Assembly: GCA_012840075.1 (NCBI GenBank)
Contig: DUMC01000032.1
Location: 1 to 64,000 of the forward strand
DNA: 64,000 nt
Direction of reading: 5' to 3'
From: Clostridiaceae bacterium
Lineage (GTDB): Bacteria > Bacillota > Clostridia > Acetivibrionales > DUMC01
Below, piece after piece: positions 19,264 to 27,639 of the stretch (positions are counted from its first letter, which is position 1; each line of letters starts with the position of its first letter). The position numbers and the translations under genes are program-made. The notes beneath the pieces were generated by a model, which was not told the DNA's origin, ran no database searches, and saw only the letters and a list, made by a program, of their open reading frames with translations.

Positions 19264-19358
19264 TAAAGGAATACCCTAACTTTCAGAAGCTCTTCAAAGC
19301 AATATAAATATTGATTGCCGGTTAGAGGAGTTTCAGTGAATGAGGGTATTCCTCTTTT
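19264..19358 (+). terminator. Long terminator hairpin after the glucan synthase gene
   Basis: AGGAATACCCT near 19268 pairs with AGGGTATTCCT near 19342, followed by CTTTTAG. Inside, GAAGCTCTTC can pair with GAGGAGTTTC using G-U pairs, giving a long multi-part stem. Confidence 0.7.
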
Positions 19359-19410
19359 AGTTAATTAATAGAATAAAATTCTAGTGAAAATAGAAGGAAT
19401 TAAAGGAAAA

Positions 19411-19624
19411 ATGTAGAATATTAGCAATAAACTATGAAGCTAGAGACAAAAAATCACTAATTAATAAAATAAAAGATAACGAAAAATGGATTTTTATTGT
19501 TTTTGTAGTAGTTTTAATGATATTTTTGAAACTTACATTTAACACTATTGTACTTATAATAGTTAACATAAGTATTGTTTTACCACTTTGTTATATATTA
19601 TTCGATAAAAAGAAAAATGATTAG
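19411..19624 (+). pseudogene. Small single-pass membrane protein, probably frameshifted near its start
   Basis: A frame ending at the TAG at 19622-19624 encodes about 65 residues with a charged N-terminal part (YEARDKKSLINKIKDNEKW), two hydrophobic stretches (FIVFVVVLMIFL and IVLIIVNISIVLPLCYILF) and a DKKKND tail. It has no start codon of its own. An ATG at 19411 after AAAGGA is one base out of frame and hits TAG at once, so a one-base insertion at the start would explain the picture. I do not recognise the family. Confidence 0.4.
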
Positions 19625-19730
19625 TCATTAAGAGAGCAATATAAAAAATTATGAAAATTTTACCATAAATTGAATAATACCGTCATTAATTCAAAACATT
19701 ACAAAGAAAAGTATTGAGAGGTGAGAAAAT

Positions 19731-20474
19731 ATTGGCAAAATTAAGCTTCAAGATTTAATTATAGTGTTAAAAAGTGATGTAGTAAAATATAATTCATGTA
19801 TAGAAATGAATTTTTGTATTGATAATGATACAGAATATCAAGATTGTTGGCTTGGAAAAATGCCGGACAAAAATAATTTTATGTTAGGAGACGGAAACAT
19901 GGATGTCCCTATTGATGTTACAAATATAACTATAGAAACCGATAGATTGATTTTGCGAGCCTGGAAGGAAACTGATTTAGATGACTTCTACGAATATGCG
20001 TCAGTAGAAGGTGTAGGTGAAATGGCAGGCTGGAAACATCATGAATCAATCGATGTTACTAAAAAAGTATTGGAGTCATTTATTTCAGAAAAAAATGTTT
20101 TTGCAATCGTATATAAAGAAAATAACAAGGTAATTGGTTCTTTAGGATTACATAAATCATGGGCTAATGATGAAAGTGAGTATGCGCATTTAAAAGTTAA
20201 AGAAATCGGTTATGTTTTATCCAAAGTATATTGGGGAAGAGGACTGATGCCCGAAGCTGTCAAAGCAGTTATTAGATTTTGTTTTGACGAATGCAAATTA
20301 GATGCATTAACGGTCGGTCATTTTTCATTTAACAACCAATCCAAAAGAGTTATAGAGAAATGCGGATTTGCTTTTGTAAAGAAAGGTCAATATTATGCTA
20401 ATCAATTGCAGTTAACTTTTGAGGATATGAAATATATACTGTTTAATAAAGACCTTATGTATTTTAACGTATAA
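19731..20474 (+). CDS. GNAT-family N-acetyltransferase with an extra N-terminal segment
   Basis: The C-terminal about 180 residues form a RimJ/RimL-type GNAT domain: ITIETDRLILRAWKETDLDDF at the start, the acetyl-CoA binding stretch GYVLSKVYWGRGLMPEAVKAV, and FNNQSKRVIEKCGF. Such enzymes acetylate protein N-termini or small amines; the substrate is unknown. The first about 60 residues (YNSCIEMNFCIDNDTEYQDCWLGKMP) are not GNAT and look like part of another small domain. The earliest usual start is GTG at 19764 with no ribosome site. The same frame continues upstream to an ATT at 19731, six nt after GAGGTGAG, and that would be the start if ATT is used. Low G+C and neighbouring remnants suggest an accessory region. 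Confidence 0.7.
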   Translation: MGKIKLQDLIIVLKSDVVKYNSCIEMNFCIDNDTEYQDCWLGKMPDKNNFMLGDGNMDVPIDVTNITIETDRLILRAWKETDLDDFYEYASVEGVGEMAGWKHHESIDVTKKVLESFISEKNVFAIVYKENNKVIGSLGLHKSWANDESEYAHLKVKEIGYVLSKVYWGRGLMPEAVKAVIRFCFDECKLDALTVGHFSFNNQSKRVIEKCGFAFVKKGQYYANQLQLTFEDMKYILFNKDLMYFNV

Positions 20475-20571
20475 ACATAGTATACAATACTTATTAAGGA
20501 GAAAACTAATAAAAATTTGTCACATTTAAAAAAGGGTTCCTAAGTTAATTAGATTAAGTGTTTTATTGTTT

Positions 20572-20603
20572 GTGGTACAATAATAATGTGGTACAATAAT
20601 AAT
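20572..20603. repeat. Tandem duplication of a 16-bp promoter-like unit
   Basis: GTGGTACAATAATAAT occurs twice without a gap (20572-20587 and 20588-20603). Each unit contains TACAAT, a good -10 box, and TTGTTT lies just upstream at 20567, so a duplicated -10 element is possible. Confidence 0.65.
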
Positions 20604-20633
20604 ATAGATAAAAAAGAAAGAGGTGATGCTCCA

Positions 20634-20750
20634 TGAAAGGTGTGGAGATATTGTTACATTTTTAAGAAAATAAACATGAATTTGATAAATATGGAGTTAG
20701 AAAAAATGGGTTGTTTGGCATTTAACTAAAAGAGAGGATGAAAATAAGAT
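20634..20750 (+). pseudogene. Remnant of a MNT-type nucleotidyltransferase (antitoxin-like) gene
   Basis: After GAGGTGATGCTCC, an ATG at 20634 opens a frame reading MKGVEILLHF, a TAA stop, then ENKHEFDKYGVRKNGLFGI, a second stop, then LKERMKIRS. This resembles the N-terminus of small nucleotidyltransferases (KKYGVKKIGLFGS followed by a charged stretch and SDIDIL), but the catalytic GSxxxG Ser is replaced by a stop and the rest is absent. Such genes are commonly the antitoxin half of HEPN/MNT pairs. It is broken and short, so the assignment is tentative. Confidence 0.5.
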
Positions 20751-20751
20751 C

Positions 20752-21411
20752 ATGCCATATCATATGACACATTTGCATATAGCAAAGAATATATATCAAC
20801 GTTTTCCAGAGAAAATCAAGGATTTATCCCAGTTTTATTTAGGAAACTTGGCTCCTGATGCTGTGCATAACAGAGCAGGGTATATATCGGATTATAAAAA
20901 AATATCTCATTTATGTGTAGGGGATGCACATTGGGGAAGGGTTACGAATAATGATGAATGGATCGATAATGTATTGAGTTTTCTGGATAAAAATAAAAAC
21001 CCGGAGAACTATGATTTTATACTGGGTTATTGTTGTCATATTTTGTCGGATATCTACAATAATATAACTATGTGGATGCCTTTTATATTGAAATATCCTG
21101 ATGAATTAGAAAAAGGATATGGATCCTTATATCATAAAGAGGGTTATAAAGTTGATATTGAATTAGCATTAAAAGATGACAATAGAGAAAATTTTTGGGT
21201 TTATCTTGAGAAAGCAAAACCAATAAATGTAAATAGTATTGTATTTGAAGAAGAAATTGAAATACATAGAAATAATATACTGTATAATTGGTATAAAGAT
21301 AAGAAACCCCAGGATTTATCATCAAATAAAATAATAACAATTGAAAGCATCATGAATTTTATAAAAGATGCAACGGATTTTATTTCCAAAAAAATAAATT
21401 TGTACCTCTGA
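20752..21411 (+). CDS. Zinc-dependent phospholipase C-like protein
   Basis: A 219-residue protein that starts MPYHMTHLHIAKNI. The pattern of His and Asp residues is that of the zinc-dependent phospholipase C/S1-P1 nuclease fold as found in many uncharacterised clostridial proteins: THLHIA, YLGNLAPDAVH, SHLC...DAHWG, and FILGYCCHILSDIYNN, which supply likely metal ligands. There is no signal peptide, so it is probably cytoplasmic, unlike the secreted toxins of the family. The substrate is unknown. GAGAGG is upstream at a long distance. It follows a nucleotidyltransferase remnant and may have moved in with it. Confidence 0.75.
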   Translation: MPYHMTHLHIAKNIYQRFPEKIKDLSQFYLGNLAPDAVHNRAGYISDYKKISHLCVGDAHWGRVTNNDEWIDNVLSFLDKNKNPENYDFILGYCCHILSDIYNNITMWMPFILKYPDELEKGYGSLYHKEGYKVDIELALKDDNRENFWVYLEKAKPINVNSIVFEEEIEIHRNNILYNWYKDKKPQDLSSNKIITIESIMNFIKDATDFISKKINLYL

Positions 21412-21728
21412 TAAATTCAGATCTTTGAAATCATATCATTTTAGAACAGCATCTTGCCTTTGGCATCCTTCTAACAGCTCCAGATATATTTAGTATTGTT
21501 GAAAAATTGATACAAATAATTAATCAAATAGTTACAACAACTATTTACAATAACTGATTTAAATAATCAGTTTTATGTTGACCATATGTGATAATATCGT
21601 CCTTTTATTGGATTCCTTTAGAGAAATTCTTTATATTTATACTTCTTTCACCTTTATTGAAAATTCTGCGAAAAGAAATTAAAATAAGGATTAAAAGAAC
21701 TAAAAAATAACATATAACAATATTAATA
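21412..21728. other. AT-rich intergenic region before the RNA candidate
   Basis: No gene of usual length. A short frame around 21477-21557 (APDIFSIVEKLIQIINQIV) has no start or ribosome site and is not supported as a gene. Confidence 0.5.
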
Positions 21729-21857
21729 CGGATAACTAGGGTAGGAACTATCCGAAGTAAGATGCCTGTGAAGTTATAGTAGATGACGAGGACGAAGAAG
21801 CAGGAAATTCTGTTGGTGACAACAGAAGCACGTGACTTTAGTCAAGTGAGGTTCACA
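21729..21857 (+). ncRNA. Unassigned structured RNA candidate
   Basis: An island of higher G+C in AT-rich DNA with several compatible stems. TGTGAA (21767-21772) pairs with TTCACA (21852-21857) and encloses a perfect 8-bp stem with a GTGA loop (TTCTGTTG/CAACAGAA, 21808-21827) and a second stem (CACGTGACT/AGTCAAGTG, 21829-21848). GGATA/TATCC at 21730-21753 forms a 5' hairpin. The purine-rich joining segment GATGACGAGGACGAAGAAG looks like a conserved RNA core rather than random sequence. No good reading frame runs through it. It is not a T-box and does not match riboswitch classes that I can recall fully; the raiA RNA family should be tested. The strand is inferred from the downstream gene at 22063. 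Confidence 0.45.
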
Positions 21858-22062
21858 AATAATTGATAGTTTATTTTTTTAAGTATATAATTTTATAAAG
21901 TGTATAATAACTAAATGAAATCAATATGAAATCGATGCAAGTGCTTTAATTTGTAATATTTAAGTAATCTTTAGAAAATTAATCAATTTATATTTTATAT
22001 TACAAATTAATCAATTTATATAATTGTTTGGCTGAAACCAAGTTTGGAGGATATAAACGACA

Positions 22063-23391
22063 ATGATTGACGGAAAAAAAATTAATGATGAAAATTTGCA
22101 TAAAAAAATCAGCACTGATTTATACAAGCGAGATTTTAATATAGATAGTGATATTCTAAAAATTGCCGAAGAAGCAGAAGAAGAATGCAGGGATATATTC
22201 AGGGAAGTTGAAGTTGTAAGAGAATATAATCAATTAAAAGTTATCAAAGCCATGCAGGACAATAATTTAAGCGATTCACATTTTGCAGGTTCCACCGGTT
22301 ACGGTTACGGTGATACGGGCAGGGAAATACTGGAAAATATATATTCACAAATTTTTAAAGCCGAAGACGCACTGGTAAGGCAGCAGATAGTATCCGGCAC
22401 TCATGCCCTGACTCTATGCCTTTTCGGAAACTTAAGACCCGGTGATGAATTGCTTTCGGTAACGGGGAAACCTTACGATACTCTCGAAGAAGTCATAGGT
22501 ATCAGGGAGAATAACGAAGGTTGCCTTAAAGAATTCGGCATCGGTTATAAACAAGTGGATTTGCTTTCCGACGGAAATGTTGATTTCGAAGGTATTAAAA
22601 AAGCCGTAAACAATAAGACCAAGATGGTATTAATACAGCGTTCAAGAGGATATGACTGGAGAAAAGCTTTAAGAATTAGCGATATTAAAGAAATAATAAG
22701 TTTTGTAAAAAATATTAAAAATGATGTTATTGTTTTAGTAGATAACTGCTACGGGGAGTTTTTGGAAATACAGGAACCAATAGAAGTCGGTGCTGACCTG
22801 ATTGCAGGTTCCCTTATTAAAAATCCCGGCGGCGGACTGGCTCCTACAGGTGGATATGTAGCAGGTAAAAAGTCTTTTGTTAATAATGCTGCATGCAGGT
22901 TGACTTCACCGGGTATAGGCAAGGAAGTGGGTCCTACACTTAACGTTAATAGAATGTTTTTTCAAGGGTTGCTTTTTGCTCCCCACGTAGTTGCTGAAAG
23001 TTTAAAAGGAGCTATTTTTACGGCAGCTATAATGAAAAAGGCAGGCTTTGAAGTTTCACCCGATGTAAATGAACCGCGAGGAGACATAATACAGGCTATA
23101 AAATTCAATAATCCTGAAAGTCTCATACTATTTTGCCAGGGAATCCAAAAAGGTTCTCCGGTAGATGCTTTTGTTACCCCCGAACCCTGGGATATGCCGG
23201 GATACGACAGTAAGGTGATAATGGCGGCAGGTGGTTTTATACAAGGAGCTTCTATAGAATTAAGTGCCGATGCACCGATAAAATCTCCTTATATTGCTTA
23301 CATGCAGGGAGGATTAGTATATGAAACCGTAAAACTAGGCGTAATAAAAGCTTTGCAGTTTATGAAAGAAAAACGTATACTTTTATTATAG
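22063..23391 (+). CDS. PLP-dependent methionine gamma-lyase family (aluminium resistance-like) protein
   Basis: A 442-residue fold-type I PLP enzyme of the family often annotated as aluminium resistance or methionine gamma-lyase family protein. The PLP-binding Lys is in GSLIKNPGGGLAPTGGYVAG; other marks are GSTGYGYGDTGRE, VRQQIVSGTHAL, VLIQRSRGYDWRKAL and LVDNCYGEF. True function is not established for most members; cleavage of a C-S bond is inferred from homology. GGAGG at 22046-22050 lies a rather long 12 nt before the ATG. The gene sits just before the division cluster, an arrangement common in clostridia. Confidence 0.88.
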   Translation: MIDGKKINDENLHKKISTDLYKRDFNIDSDILKIAEEAEEECRDIFREVEVVREYNQLKVIKAMQDNNLSDSHFAGSTGYGYGDTGREILENIYSQIFKAEDALVRQQIVSGTHALTLCLFGNLRPGDELLSVTGKPYDTLEEVIGIRENNEGCLKEFGIGYKQVDLLSDGNVDFEGIKKAVNNKTKMVLIQRSRGYDWRKALRISDIKEIISFVKNIKNDVIVLVDNCYGEFLEIQEPIEVGADLIAGSLIKNPGGGLAPTGGYVAGKKSFVNNAACRLTSPGIGKEVGPTLNVNRMFFQGLLFAPHVVAESLKGAIFTAAIMKKAGFEVSPDVNEPRGDIIQAIKFNNPESLILFCQGIQKGSPVDAFVTPEPWDMPGYDSKVIMAAGGFIQGASIELSADAPIKSPYIAYMQGGLVYETVKLGVIKALQFMKEKRILLL

Positions 23392-23486
23392 AGATAATAA
23401 TGTTCTTTTGCTGAGGGTATTAAAGCCGTTCTTTATAGCATGGAAAGATAAATTCGTTAATTATGTCTATTTTAGGTGAGGTTAAT

Positions 23487-24929
23487 ATGGGGTACAAAAG
23501 AAAAGATTTAAAGCTGAATTCTGCCAATAAAACAAACTCTCTCAATAACGGAAAAACGTACGATTATCAAAGTTACCGCAAAAAAAGGATAAACCGCGTA
23601 AATGAGAAGGTTAGATATAATGATGCATCTAATGATGATAACGATGACAATAAGGAAAATAGGCAACTTAGCAAGAATCGTAAATTAAAGAGAAGAAGAA
23701 AAATAACAAGCCTTATAATTATTGCTTTTATAATAATATATATACCTTCACTATTTAATTGGTTTTACGGGGACAGTGTCGCAACGGCTATAATATATAA
23801 CGGTAAAATTGAGGATTCAATAAATACCGATGCACTTATAGTAAGAAATGAGATACTTATTGAAGCTCCTTTTGATGGTGAGTATATACCGCTGTATGAG
23901 GAAGGGGAAAAGGTCTCTGCGAATTCAGTAATTGCTACCGTGTTAAAAGAATCAGCCTCCGGACTGTTGAATGAAGTAAACGAGATTAATAAAAAAATAA
24001 TATTTGCAAAACAGGAGAAAAACAAAATATCAGGAATTTTTAATAGTGACATTGAAAAATTGGATAATGAAATCTGCAATAAGATAAATTTACTTGTAGA
24101 CGATATTAATAATAACAGAATGGATGGAATTGTAAAGCTGAAAAAGGAAATAGACGATATTATTCAAAAGAAAGCCATGATAATCGGGAGCGATCAAAAC
24201 AATGATGTGTATATACAATCTCTGATTGAACAGAAAGAAGACTTAGAAAAACAAATGAGTCAAAGCATTGAGGAAAAAAGTATACCCTTTTCGGGTATAG
24301 TATCTTATTCAGTTGATGGATATGAAGATATTCTTAAACCGGATGCAATTAAAGATATAACACCTGAGTTTTTTACAAGACTGATGGCTGATAAAGAACA
24401 AGATATTGATAGGCTGAGCAGAAAGACAAGCGCAGGTAAACCTTTCGCGAAAGTTGCAATTGAGCTTGAATTCTACCTGGTAATTTGTAAGGATGCGGAA
24501 AACCTGGGCTTTTTAGATGTAGGGGATGTTATATTGATAAGAATCAATGGTACAAATAAAGTTGTACAGGGTACAGTTGATTATATTTCAGAAGAACAAT
24601 CAGGCAAAAAAATAGTGTCCTTTAAAATTGATAAATATGCAAATGAACTATCCGATTTACGTAAACTTAACATAGATATTATAAAATCAACTTATGAGGG
24701 ACTAATGGTACCTTTAAAAAGCCTATTAAACATAAATAAGACAAATATGACAGCCAACATTGCATTAGTAAAAGCAAATTATGCAAGCATAAGGGAAGTT
24801 CGAATTGAAGGCTACAATAGCGAATATGCTATAATAAGCAGCCTGAATCCTGAAAAAGGAGTATCTTTATACGATACATATGTTACTAATCCAAAAAACA
24901 TAGAAGATGGACAGGTGATTTCACAATGA
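23487..24929 (+). CDS. HlyD-like periplasmic-adaptor-type membrane protein
   Basis: A 480-residue protein with a very basic, hydrophilic cytoplasmic N-terminus (to about residue 70), one membrane segment (ITSLIIIAFIIIYIPSLFNWF), then an extracytoplasmic part. That part has a biotinyl-lipoyl-like half (IEAPFDGEYIPLYEEGEKVSANSVIATV), a helical coiled-coil section (about residues 165-275), and beta-barrel elements, as in HlyD/RND adaptors. There is no partner transporter next to it. Its constant position before yggS-sepF in clostridia suggests an envelope or division role (inference). Start 23487 has GGTGAGG 5 nt upstream; the ATG at 23463 has none. Its stop overlaps the yggS start (ATGA). Confidence 0.8.
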   Translation: MGYKRKDLKLNSANKTNSLNNGKTYDYQSYRKKRINRVNEKVRYNDASNDDNDDNKENRQLSKNRKLKRRRKITSLIIIAFIIIYIPSLFNWFYGDSVATAIIYNGKIEDSINTDALIVRNEILIEAPFDGEYIPLYEEGEKVSANSVIATVLKESASGLLNEVNEINKKIIFAKQEKNKISGIFNSDIEKLDNEICNKINLLVDDINNNRMDGIVKLKKEIDDIIQKKAMIIGSDQNNDVYIQSLIEQKEDLEKQMSQSIEEKSIPFSGIVSYSVDGYEDILKPDAIKDITPEFFTRLMADKEQDIDRLSRKTSAGKPFAKVAIELEFYLVICKDAENLGFLDVGDVILIRINGTNKVVQGTVDYISEEQSGKKIVSFKIDKYANELSDLRKLNIDIIKSTYEGLMVPLKSLLNINKTNMTANIALVKANYASIREVRIEGYNSEYAIISSLNPEKGVSLYDTYVTNPKNIEDGQVISQ

Positions 24930-25675
24930 GCATTCAGGAGAAATTAATGGATAATGCATATGATGATGTTAAGAAAAATATTACCTCAGTAATGGAAAGA
25001 GTTTCAAAAGCAGCCATAAGGTCAGGGCGAAAACCTGAAATGATAAAAGTTGTTGCAGTAACAAAGAATGTAGAACCGGAACGAATTATGAAAGCCTTAA
25101 GTACGAATGTCATCCGGAATTTAGGTGAAAACAGAGTTCAAGAACTGGTTGAAAAGTATGAGTTTTTCAGCTCCAATGAAATGTACGGGAAAATTATTAA
25201 TTGGCATCTTATAGGACATCTTCAAAGTAATAAAGTAAAATATATTGTCGATAAAGTAAAGATGATACATTCTTTAGACAGCATCAAACTTGCCCGGGAA
25301 ATAAATGACCGTATGGAAAAAATCCAAAAAATCATGGATGTATTGGTTGAAGTTAATGTAGCTGAAGAAGAAACCAAGTATGGTATAAGAGCAAATGAAG
25401 TGGAAGATTTCCTGGAGGAAGTTAAGGACTTAAAGTACATCAAGGTTAAAGGGTTGATGACAGTAGCACCGAAAGTTACTGACCCCGAGGAAGTAAGACC
25501 TGTTTTTAGGGAGCTAAAAAAAATATTTATTGACATAAGCAGGAAAAACATTGATAATATAGATATGGTCTACCTTTCTATGGGAATGAGCAATGATTTT
25601 GAAGTTGCAATTGAGGAAGGTGCCAATATAGTAAGAATAGGAACTTCCATATTTGGGAAAAGGGAGTACAAATAA
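24926..25675 (+). CDS. PLP homeostasis protein, YggS/YlmE (PLPBP) family
   Basis: A 249-residue single-domain TIM-barrel PLP-binding protein that controls free PLP and amino-acid pools rather than catalysing a known reaction. Family motifs: VVAVTKNV with the PLP Lys47, NLGENRVQEL, WHLIGHLQSNKVK, KGLMTVAP and LSMGMSNDFEVAIEEGANIVRIGTSIFG. It begins by overlapping the preceding stop codon (translational coupling). A second start at 24947 with AGGAGA 5 nt upstream would remove seven residues and fit the family length equally well. The yggS-sepF-yggT-divIVA order is the standard Gram-positive division cluster. Confidence 0.94.
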   Translation: MSIQEKLMDNAYDDVKKNITSVMERVSKAAIRSGRKPEMIKVVAVTKNVEPERIMKALSTNVIRNLGENRVQELVEKYEFFSSNEMYGKIINWHLIGHLQSNKVKYIVDKVKMIHSLDSIKLAREINDRMEKIQKIMDVLVEVNVAEEETKYGIRANEVEDFLEEVKDLKYIKVKGLMTVAPKVTDPEEVRPVFRELKKIFIDISRKNIDNIDMVYLSMGMSNDFEVAIEEGANIVRIGTSIFGKREYK

Positions 25676-25902
25676 CCATGTTTTGTAATATTTCTTTACA
25701 AAAATAGCTTATTAAATTAAACCACATTGAAAAGTAAATCTTAAGACCGGATGTGCCTGCTGTTAAAAAGTATACTACTATAGGACTTTCATATATCAAA
25801 GAAAAATTATAAGATAGGAAATACAATAAAAATATTCTGATTCAAAGTTTAAACTTAGGAAAAAATATATTTGTTTTCACAAAAGAAAAGGGAGGAAATA
25901 AT

Positions 25903-26373
25903 ATGTCAAGGTTATTAGATAAGATGTTAAATCTTGTAGGCTGGGAATTAGCAGAGGAAGAGCTGGAAGAAAATAACGGGGAAAATGAGGAGAAAGGACG
26001 TTTATCGGAGGAAACTTATTCGAAGCTTTCAATTAATGCAAACTCAAATAAAAAGCATCACAGTAAGGTAGTAAACATACATTCATCTTCCCAGTTAAAG
26101 GTTGTTGTAATCCAGCCGCAAAATATTGATGATGCGCAAGAAATATCAAACCATTTAAAAGAAAATAAACCTGTGATTGTTAACTTAGAATCCATGGAAA
26201 AAGAACCTGCTCAAAGAATAGTAGACTTTTTCTGTGGAGCTGTTTATGCCCTTGATGGAAGCATTTATAGAGTTTCAAATTCCATATTCTTAATTGCGCC
26301 TTATAATGTAGACGTGATGGGCGACTTTAAAGATGATTTAAAAAGCAAAAGCGTTTTTCCTTGGATGAAGTGA
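25903..26373 (+). CDS. sepF: Cell division protein SepF
   Basis: A 156-residue FtsZ-tethering protein. The N-terminus (MSRLLDKMLNLVGWE) is the amphipathic membrane-binding helix, followed by an acidic linker of about 60 residues and the C-terminal SepF domain with VVVIQPQNIDDAQEISNHL and the conserved RIVDFFCGAVYALDGSIYRVSNSIFLIAP. SepF forms rings that link FtsZ filaments to the membrane at mid-cell. AAAGGGAGG lies 6 nt upstream of the ATG. A 227-nt gap separates it from yggS. Confidence 0.96.
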   Translation: MSRLLDKMLNLVGWELAEEELEENNGENEEKGRLSEETYSKLSINANSNKKHHSKVVNIHSSSQLKVVVIQPQNIDDAQEISNHLKENKPVIVNLESMEKEPAQRIVDFFCGAVYALDGSIYRVSNSIFLIAPYNVDVMGDFKDDLKSKSVFPWMK

Positions 26374-26516
26374 AAAACGGGATCATCTTTAAATTGTTGA
26401 GATAAATTATTGAAATTATACATGCTTGAATTTTTGCTACATACATAATAGAAAAATTTGTAAATAAACAGAATTATTAAAAGAAAATAGAATTATATAA
26501 TGGAGGACTCTTTGTT

Positions 26517-26786
26517 GTGTGGATGGTATACAGAGCAATAGATTATTTGTTAATATTTATTCAATGGGCAATATTTGCGCGCGTGATAATATCATGGATA
26601 CCAATACCAAGGGATAATAATATAATAAGACTTTTGTACCAGATAACAGAACCAATTTTGGCACCATTAAGAAGTATTATACAAAGGTCTGCTTTGGGAA
26701 GAAGTATGATGCTTGATTTTTCACCGGTGCTGGCATTTTTGATAATAAGCTTTTTAAGGAATTTGGTATTTAATTTGATGTTTTAA
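26517..26786 (+). CDS. YggT family membrane protein
   Basis: An 89-residue protein with two hydrophobic segments flanking the family motif: YLLIFIQWAIFARVIISWIP and, after LYQITEPILAPLRSII, a C-terminal membrane segment. The family is linked to ion homeostasis and to positioning of membrane or plastid nucleoid structures; the exact role is unknown. It uses a GTG start at 26517 with GGAGG 10 nt upstream. It lies between sepF and divIVA, as is usual. Confidence 0.92.
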   Translation: MWMVYRAIDYLLIFIQWAIFARVIISWIPIPRDNNIIRLLYQITEPILAPLRSIIQRSALGRSMMLDFSPVLAFLIISFLRNLVFNLMF

Positions 26787-26906
26787 ACATGTCTTGCATA
26801 TGTAGAATATAAATATTGCATTTATGTATGAATTTTTGTATATATGTTCCGGTATGTTGAACAAGTTTGTGCCATTTTTACCTTTACCATGAACAAGAGG
26901 AAAGGA

Positions 26907-27374
26907 ATGGTTGTAACTATGAATTATACTCCCAATGATTTGCAGAATTTAACTTTTAAGAAAACCATAATGGGATATAGCGAAGATGAAGTAAATGAAG
27001 TCTTGGATAGAATAATAGAAGATTATAACGCTTACATAAAAGAAAATCTTGAATTAAAAGACAAGCTTGCTGTGCTAAATGAAGGACTGCAGCATTACAA
27101 GACCATTGAAGAATCATTGCAAAACGCACTCATAGTAGCCCAACAGACAGGAGAAGAAATTAAAAAGAATTCATATAGTAAAGCTGAAAATATTATCAAA
27201 GAGGCTGAAATAAAAGCGCAAAAAATAATAAATGATGCAAATCAGGAAGTACTTAAGATAAAAATTGAATATGAAGAAATCAAAAAAAAGTTTTATGCTT
27301 TTAAAGCAAAAGCAGAGTCCCTTCTTTTGTCTCAAATGGAAATTTTAAGACAACTGGACATAGATGACGAGTAG
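26907..27374 (+). CDS. divIVA: DivIVA domain protein
   Basis: A 155-residue protein with the DivIVA N-terminal domain (LTPNDLQNLTFKKTIMGYS-like start, EDEVNEVLDRIIEDY) followed by a long coiled coil rich in Glu and Lys. DivIVA proteins sense negative membrane curvature at poles and septa and recruit division or sporulation partners. The start at 26907 has AGAGG 6 nt upstream; 26919 is another possible start and the in-frame ATG at 26844 has no ribosome site. It ends 160 nt before the ileS promoter. Confidence 0.92.
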   Translation: MVVTMNYTPNDLQNLTFKKTIMGYSEDEVNEVLDRIIEDYNAYIKENLELKDKLAVLNEGLQHYKTIEESLQNALIVAQQTGEEIKKNSYSKAENIIKEAEIKAQKIINDANQEVLKIKIEYEEIKKKFYAFKAKAESLLLSQMEILRQLDIDDE

Positions 27375-27532
27375 TAAAAAATAATGACTTAAATTATTTT
27401 TATATGTTTGTTTTATCTATTATTGTACACAATATCTGTAAATAAATTTGTGGCATTTGTTTCGTTTATTTATTTATATTTGAGATGTTATGTCATGCGC
27501 ACTTAACAACTGAAATATATTCAAATCTGCCC

Positions 27533-27562
27533 TTGACATCCGATTAAAACTTATTGTATAAT
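27533..27562 (+). promoter_or_regulatory. Strong predicted promoter of the ileS T-box transcript
   Basis: A perfect TTGACA (27533-27538) and a perfect TATAAT (27557-27562) are spaced by 18 nt, about 80 nt ahead of the first recognisable T-box elements. Confidence 0.85.
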
Positions 27563-27639
27563 TCTTCATAATTCGATGGTTTATTTTTATTCTTAAGTTG
27601 ATTCAATATTTATGTGTTAATTAATTTAAAACTGAATAT

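Noticed and set aside
21729-21857. T-box or glmS ribozyme identity for the structured RNA candidate
   Set aside because: There is no TGGGTGGTAACGCG-type T-box and no cleavage-site core of glmS; only the short GACGAGG string is shared with the latter.
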